Below, piece after piece: positions 57,379 through 64,000 of a stretch of DNA of 64,000 bases (positions within the stretch are counted from its first letter, which is position 1; every line of letters starts with the position of its first letter). The notes under the pieces were generated by a model, which saw nothing but the letters and a program-made list of their open reading frames with translations, was not told the origin of the DNA and made no database searches. The position numbers and the translations under genes are program-made. The stretch is taken from NCBI RefSeq assembly GCF_963583255.1, contig NC_084819.1, positions 1,247,501-1,311,500 on the forward strand, in the 5' to 3' direction. This stretch comes from Pyrus communis (lineage: Eukaryota > Streptophyta > Magnoliopsida > Rosales > Rosaceae).

Positions 57379-60300
57379 TTAAACCCAAATATCTGAAGTG
57401 CAGTCACCACCAGGATATCTCATTTCATGGGCTAGGGAAGGACCATCCGGTTCAGCTCCAAAGTCGACGAAGAAGTTCGGATTTAATGCAAGACCACCCT
57501 TCTCAGTGTTAACATCAAGCTGTAGCATGTGAGATCCTTTCTCCAGAAGGTCGGGGTAAAATTGGCGATCCCATGTACTGAAAAGCGAGTTGGTGACATA
57601 AAGCCGCTTCCCATCCAAACTTAACTGGATCATCTGAGGTCCACCTCTCAACTTTTTCCCCTGAATGGAAGACATGAACTCATCAATCAATGTTAAATGG
57701 TAAAACGAAATTTCCGGCATGAAATATCTTTGAGAACTACTGTCAAGTATGGCAACTATGAACGTACTTATGCCTCATAAAAGCTAGATGTATCTATCTT
57801 TTTATACTACAATCATGTGGTGAATGAGACTTATACATGAGAAGAAGATGGAACATGTGATGCATGGGAAATGCTGCAAAGAGATGATAACATTTCATGT
57901 CAAGGCTATGCATTATATTTCACACCCGCTATTCACCCCTTACTCGGTTCAAAACTGAAAACCGAGAGAGTTGGTGCGGAAAGACATAAACCTAGGATCT
58001 TGAGTACATCTTACTTACTTAGCAATTACACTCTACATTGGACAAGAGAGAATGACAATATCAACAATATTCTGATGCCTTTTATTAGACAATAGCATGT
58101 AAAATGGTGAGCAAATTTTGGTACAGGACTGCTAAGACACAGCAGCCAAACCAACTCTTAATCCAGAGAAAAAAAGACTTAGGTGATAGTAAGGAATACT
58201 AATTGACACCGAAAGTTATCAGATGAAAGATCACACAGACCTGGATCTCTGGGATGTCAAACTGCTTTGTTGTACCATCTTCAGCCTCAGCAACAACTGG
58301 GCATCCCTTTTGGATTAGCCCCCCAACCCATATTTGGCCCGTCAGCTTAGGATTTTTGGGGTCCTCAATGTTATACTGTCTCACATCTCCATGAAGCCAG
58401 TTCACAAAGTATAGAAAACGATCATCAAGTGAGATCAGAAAATCAGTTATAAGCCCAGGCATCTCCGGAAGAATCCAGTTCTGCACCTTCAATGGTTTCA
58501 CTGATATTGCAACCTGGAAAAATGTATTAGGATTTATTGGGTACTCCGGACCTAGTACTTTAATTTTTTCCAAGACAAAAAAGAAAATAAGGATTCAAAA
58601 GATAGTAAGAATGAATCGAATTACCTCATGGCTCCACGAACCATCATCTGTCTTGAAAAATCGCACCATGTTACTTGTCAAGGCACACCCAACAAATCCA
58701 GTGTCCTTAGAAGGATCATGCAGGAACCGTATCTGCAAACAGTGAGATTCAGTTATAAAACAGATCCAGAGTCGCATGATGTCTTTATATAGGAAAATAA
58801 ACTGTGAAAATAATGAGTATTGCTGAATGTTGATTAAGTTTATACAACTCGCCTCCAAGGGTAAGAGTCCTGTATTTCCAAGATCCAACGTTTGTTTCAA
58901 TTCGCCTTCTGGCCAGCTGTATACATGAAGATGCCTCCCATACAGTCCATCAGAGACATGCTGAAGGTTGAAACCTTTAGTGAAAGCAGCAGGGGCACCC
59001 CATGATGTACTTATCATCGTCTTGTGTCGCGGCTGGTACCAGAAATCATAGCCAAAAAGTGGACTGTGCCCTGGTTTCTCCCACCTGTCAGATGTTAGGA
59101 TAGCTATATGTAATCAAAACTGTGGAAATGGCAGATGTCTTCAATCTACCATCCAACCAAGCCTAGAGAAGTGGGGTTCGATCTCTTTCAAATGTTTAAT
59201 AAGGATGCACATAAAAGTTAGGTATGATCAATCTCATGTTCCACGTTTATATTGTCAATATATAAACTCAAATTGATATTGATGTGTGTGGGAATCAGTC
59301 AATTCCACATGGTGTTATATGACAGTTTCTTCAAAATCTACAATAAATGAATTGAGGTTTCCAGCAGAAGTTCATACCTGCCCTTCACATTAAACTCAGA
59401 GTCAAGGAGAAGAAATCCATTTCCTGCAGCATTGCCATCTTTATCTCCTAGGCACGAAACCAGTAGATCGCCCGAAGCAAGGCAATGGGATGTGTGTGGA
59501 TATGCCAATCCAGTCTTCTGAACAATATCTGCAGGATCAACAACTTTATGCAAAGAGGGAGCCTTCGGGTTTGTTTTTGTGTCTATCACATATATACGAC
59601 CAGATCTGAAAGATAAAATAGGATTAATAAGAAGTCCAATACTTAGGCCTACACATACAAGCTTGAAAGACCTCACTCAGAATCTTACAGAAAAGAGTCG
59701 GTAATGCTTAAGTGATATTTAAAGAATGCAGAACTTGTCAAATAATAGGGAGTAGCAAGTATATATAAACATTAGTTGATGTCACTTATATTACCATATG
59801 TTCCATCAATTCACAACACTGGTCTCTGTGTAAGAAGATGCTGATTTTTTAAACTTTCGGATAGTTGATTTTGACACTCCGGTCAGGCCAAACATGATGA
59901 TCGAAATGCTTGTGTTTGTTTCGAGGGAAATTTCAAAACTTCAACCAAGGATGTCATTCCTAGACAAACAATCTTAAAAATGCTCCAGATACCTAATCAT
60001 CTAATGAAATTCGTATCTCCTGTACTATGAGAAATGGTAAAGGAATCACAGGTAGCAGATGACAAAATGTTCGGTAGAACAGCTTCAACTGCTCGATTAC
60101 ATGTAAAGCCTCAGTTTTAGATGAAATTAAGCATAGTGAATCGCAACATCATGAAAAATAAGTGATACTCCAAACTATTTGTGATCTTTCCTTTCACCAA
60201 GGTTGCACCACATCAACATACATCAATTGTGCTTTTAATAAACATTTTAAGACCGAGGAGGTTCCACCTTGAAAATTTTGATCTGTGCGTATTCTTCTCA

Positions 60301-61501
60301 AATTTCTTTTCGTTTATCCTTAACCATTTCAGATTGGCTGCCTAACAAGAAATTTCACTTGCTTAACTTCATAAAACTACTTTTCCAATTAAGACCAAAC
60401 AGTATAACAGTCCATGCAACATGAAATTTAGTATCTTACATTAATGCAGGTAGTACAAGGAAACGCCGTTCTGCAGATGGATCTCCATGGCAAGAGCTGC
60501 ATGAGTTCCAGCCAGTGTGATGCAGTTCATCACCTAAATGCGGCACGGGCAGCCTGTGGATTACTTTGGAATAAGTAGGCGAACTTGGATCGACATCAAC
60601 TGTGGCAAGGTAATCCGGCTTCTCTATTCCCGTTCCTAATTTGCAATAGCATTTCGAAGAATTAACATCAATTTTACATCGTCATTGCCAAATACAAGCA
60701 GAAAAACAGTCCATGTACATAACCTTTATAAGCAATAATTTAAAGAAACAATAAAATTTGTAGAATTATCATAGAGACAGGCCAAAGACCCACTTCCAAC
60801 AAATACCGATACTATCCCCAACTTGGTAATTACCACCTGCCCAATTCGTCAGTTAAACAACTTGCTAATTACCACTTGCCCAATCCGTCAGGTGTAGGAT
60901 TTTATCGTAAAAAGCCTCAGGTGTTAATTAGAGTGGAGTTAGGATATTTAAACTATTAAATTTGCTTTTACTATAATCGAACACGGAATTGTCAGGAGGA
61001 TCCCGAGGCATTGCCTCGGAGAGGATCCAATTCCATCGAACACGCCCTCAAGGCACGCGGAACCAAGGGACCCAAGGACCCACCATCTTGGCCCCAAGGA
61101 TCCACCATCATCGCGCGCGGGGTCAAGAGGACGGTGTACGTTCGGACCCGCTATCAAAGAGACGGATCAAAGACTCACTTCTAACAGAGGGTGGGGGAGT
61201 AAGTTTCTTAATTTGTTTTTTAATTTTATTTTATGCAAGATATATGTACAACGAGGGTGGGGGAGTAAGTTTCTACCCATGATTCAACGGAGAAGAAATG
61301 AAGGCTTGAATATTTGTCATGAGGGAAAAATTGCAATCGGGTACCTGAGTAAACGGCAGTTACATAGATGAGAGCCTCTCTCGGACCAGCCATGGCGTCG
61401 AGCGGGGTGGCGTACCCGGGCCCACTTTTGCAGCACGCTCCTCCATTGCCGAGGCTCTTCCCTACCGTTCCTTGTTCCAGCACCGCCACGTCCGTTGCCA
61501 T
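57379..61501 (-). CDS. SBP1: Selenium-binding protein (methanethiol oxidase family)
   Basis: Seven exons: 61345-61501, 60440-60635, 59378-59605, 58853-59084, 58625-58732, 58241-58513, 57379-57660 (1,476 nt, 491 aa; Arabidopsis SBP1 is about 490 aa). All junctions keep phase. Landmarks include [11 protein letters not shown] at the start, [15 protein letters not shown], the [14 protein letters not shown] cysteine motif (C98, C101), [41 protein letters not shown] and the C-terminal [15 protein letters not shown]. The family is a cytosolic beta-propeller-like protein. The human homologue oxidises methanethiol, and plant SBPs bind selenite or cadmium and respond to sulphur and metal stress. Intron 4 uses a GC donor (GAG|GCGAGT at 58852-58851). 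Intron 1 (709 bp) contains a GC-richer patch near 60990-61190. The gene looks intact. Confidence 0.95.
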
Positions 61502-61527
61502 CTCTCTCTCTTTCTCTCTAAAACGCG

Positions 61528-61559
<32 letters not shown>

Positions 61560-61560
61560 G
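61502..61560 (-). promoter_or_regulatory. GA/CT-rich 5' leader of SBP gene
   Basis: The plus strand shows an almost pure CT run just upstream of the ATG (GA repeat in the sense strand). Such tracts are common in plant core promoters and 5' UTRs. No TATA box was identified with confidence. Confidence 0.5.
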
Positions 61561-61711
61561 GCTCTTATCAGATGAAGAAGATGAACAGGAATACTCACGG
61601 AGTGAACAAAGCCATTGGGATGGGCAAATACATATACAACTCTTCTAATGACGTGGCAGAGTTCTATAAACCGGTTTTATCTGTATGTGGTCTACATTTT
61701 TGTCTTGATGC

Positions 61712-61810
61712 GCATGGTATTTCACATAAATGAATTTTCTCCGGATCTCTTTCTTCCGGTGCATGGTATTTCACACAAATGAATTTTCTTCGGATCTCTT
61801 TCTTCTAATG
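61712..61810 (+). repeat. 49-bp tandem duplication upstream of SBP
   Basis: GCATGGTATTTCACA followed by AAATGAATTTTCT and CGGATCTCTTTCTTC occurs twice with a 49-bp period, about 210-310 bp upstream of the SBP start codon. Confidence 0.85.
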
Positions 61811-63111
61811 TATCAAATTAAAGGATTCGTGCTGTTGAAAATTGATCTAATAGTTTAAGTTATTATAATTTTTAAAGTAGATCTCTGTTTGTAACCGTTA
61901 GATCAAATTACAATGGGATGAATCTCCTGATTTAGAGAATTAGGAGGAAGGGTTCCATAGAGGATCCCTTTCCGTATTTCACTGCTCGGTTTCAATCAGG
62001 ACGGTAACAACCACACCACGTGTCAGAAGAGAATTGGATACAAAATAATAACCACACGAGTATTCTGCTACTCTGTATTCATATCATATAAATTTTTTAC
62101 CATAATAGTCACATTTGAAATAAATATTTGTCACGTATACAAAAAGTAAATCACTTTTGTCATCGATTGTCTTAGAACTCGTTAATAAGTGTTTTTAAAA
62201 GTACTTTTAATTAACGAGTATTTAAAAATAATTATGAGATCAATTAATGACAAGAGTACATGTTATGTGCATGACCAAATTCTGTAGGATTAAGATTTTC
62301 TTCCTTCCTCTTTCTATCATCTTCTATCCCTTCCTCTTACATTCTCTTTTTTTGTTTTTTTCTTGTTATAAAAAATTAATATAACATGTTGACGTGGCTT
62401 AACCGTAACCGTTCAATTAGGAGGAGAGGAAAAAAAAAAAAAAAAAAGAGAAAGAATCCCACCCCAATTGCGTACTAGGAAAACTACAAGCCAGACTTTG
62501 GTTACAAAGAGATTTGTTTTTATGTCAAGGAGTCAACGAGTGTGTTGTCTTAGGGTATTGGGAATCTTGACCAAATGGATGGAGGGGAAGGGTGGCATGA
62601 AGATAAGATAACAACGTAAGAAGTTAAGTAGGAATTTTAAGGCTTGTTTGGTATTCTATCGAAAATATTTTTCTCTTAAGAACGATTTTTTATAAAATTT
62701 AAAAACTTGTTTGGTATGACACAAAATTGTTTTTAAGTCTTCACAAGTTTTTTTAAAAGGAAAACATATCTCTCTGCTCAGCAGCTCCTTGTTGGAGCCG
62801 AAGAAGGGAGATCGAGATCAAAAGAGATGAGATAAGAGAGAAAGATACAAGGGAGAGAGATGGAAGCAATTGGAAGATATCGCAGGGTCTTTGTTGCCGA
62901 ATCTCTTCGTAAGAAAGAGAGGGGAGAGAGAGAAGGAGATACGACACAGGAGAGTGGATGAAGAAAAAATGATCTGGAAAGAAAGAGGATAAGAGTGGGG
63001 CCTTTAGTTTTAAAAATTTTAAAAACAAACTTTTTACGTTTTCATGAAATAGGCTATATTTTCAAGTTAGTTTTACATTCTTTTTTGTTTATAAATGAGA
63101 AGTTTTAGATT
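61811..63111. other. Gene-free interval
   Basis: SBP upstream region. It includes a degenerate family 3 MITE arm at 62285-62415 (TGACGTGGCTTAACCGTAAC) and a purine-rich stretch at 62790-63000. No gene was recognised. Confidence 0.35.
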
Positions 63112-63222
63112 TGATTCTCGTCAAAATTGAATTTGAATCACATTATTGTTAACCTATTGTGAGGTTTAGCGTACCCCTCTTTCCCCTTTTGTGTATCATT
63201 TGTTTAAAAAAAAAAAAAATTA
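63112..63222 (+). repeat. SINE-like repeat, copy 3, with poly-A tail
   Basis: Carries CACATTATTGTTAACCTATT and TGTGTATCATTTGTTT, followed by a 13-A run. Same body as 5853 and 6073. Confidence 0.5.
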
Positions 63223-63486
63223 GTTTTTCAAAATAGTCTTACCAAATAAAAAATTTAGGCTTAGGATTCAAAAATTGTTTTTCAAAATAATCCTACCAAA
63301 CAAAATTTTTTGGTTTGACACTCAAAATTTTTTAGTTAAAAAAAAAGAGATTTAATTTGAATACCGAACATACTCTTATATGCCACACATCTCAAATTCA
63401 AATCAAGAAATCTAAAGTTAACAGATCTAGAAACCTGAAGTTAATGGATCTAGAAATCTAAACGAATTGCACGAAGGTGATGTGGG

Positions 63487-63697
63487 GTGTATGAAGATAG
63501 GGAACAAGATCCTCTTTGGATCCGAATAATCAATTAATCGTGTCTATTCATCATATGTCGTGTGGTTAGAAATTATTTTAAAATTTTAATTTAAAATTAA
63601 ATATAAATAGTACCTAACAAAAACTAACTGTACGATATACGATGAACAGACACAATTAATTGATCCCCGAATTCCAACAAAGAGGATCCATCCTTAT
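63487..63697. mobile_element. MITE with GATCCTCTTTG inverted ends
   Basis: The left arm GATCCTCTTTGGATCCGAAT ... GTGTCTATTCATCATATGTC and the right arm GATATACGATGAACAGACAC ... CAACAAAGAGGATCC are inverted complements. About 210 bp. Confidence 0.75.
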
Positions 63698-64000
63698 CCT
63701 GAAGATGGGACCGAAGTGGGAATGGGATTGCATTAGAAAATTTGTTATAGGAATCTTATAAGCCTTCCGACTATTCTTATTTTATTAAGCACCAGATAAC
63801 CACACATCTCAAAGTCCTAGCTGCGAAGATCACTATGTCCAAAATAAAAATAGAATAAAAATAAAAATAAAAATAAAAAAACAAAATAAAAAGATAAGGT
63901 ACGTGTTCCATAAATTAAGATCGCTATGTCGAAAATATTAAAATGATGCAAAAGCACATGTTTCATAAATTATAAGAAAAATTAATAAAAATGATTTGAA
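63698..64000. other. Gene-free right edge
   Basis: AT-rich; an AAAAATA array lies near 63842-63880. The last 30 bases resemble the interior of a family 1 MITE cut by the window end. Confidence 0.35.

Noticed and set aside
58845..58852. GT donor GGCGA|GTTG for SBP intron 4
   Set aside because: It would change the phase and break the conserved [10 protein letters not shown] reading frame; the GC donor 4 bases earlier fits.
60948..61282. Short ORFs in SBP intron 1
   Set aside because: They lie inside a clearly bounded intron between exons 1 and 2 and show no domain.

Overview
This window is nuclear DNA from a dicot plant, most likely Rosaceae and close to apple or pear. The evidence is AT-rich DNA with short GT-AG introns, many MITEs, Cassandra-type 5S-containing retroelements, Helitrons, and a thaumatin-like protein very like the apple/cherry fruit allergen family. 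The genus is inferred from remembered family resemblance, not from a search. No CRISPR, tRNA or functional rRNA gene was found.

Four host genes can be modelled exon by exon, all on the minus strand: (1) a secreted BURP-domain protein (992-4859, 3 exons, 619 aa) with eight perfect-length 38-residue repeats; (2) and (3) two nearly identical thaumatin-like (PR-5) proteins (26704-27695 and 43926-44918, 2 exons, 245 aa each); (4) a selenium-binding protein / methanethiol oxidase-like gene (57379-61501, 7 exons, 491 aa) with one GC-AG intron. All four models close in frame from ATG to stop.

The centre is a large direct duplication with block order A-B-C. Copy 1 is 7786-28341 and copy 2 is 29198-45652. 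Blocks A (7786-10762 / 29198-32101), B (12974-18564 / 37282-42841) and C (25600-28341 / 42838-45580) look about 98% identical by eye. The copies differ by large indels. Copy 1 carries 7.0 kb (18565-25603) that is missing from copy 2 at a junction with 4 bp of microhomology. The A-B interval is 2.2 kb in copy 1, but 5.2 kb in copy 2, where it holds a decayed Helitron Rep/helicase. This may be a real tandem duplication of a PR-5 locus, or two haplotypes of a heterozygous genome joined end to end in the assembly.

Mobile DNA fills the rest. Items include: a Copia gag/protease remnant at the left edge; a 3.8 kb solo LTR with 5-bp target duplication inside copy 1; a second candidate solo LTR near 48.4-51.2 kb; Cassandra solo LTRs in both copies; a Cassandra element with its two LTRs in inverted orientation sitting inside the Helitron gene; several Helitron 3' termini (hairpin plus CTAG) on both strands; at least six MITE families; and long (AT)n arrays. 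Block B also carries isolated exons resembling a GDSL lipase and a diacylglycerol kinase. Both lie in the same orientation as the adjacent Helitron ends, as expected of gene fragments captured by a Helitron.
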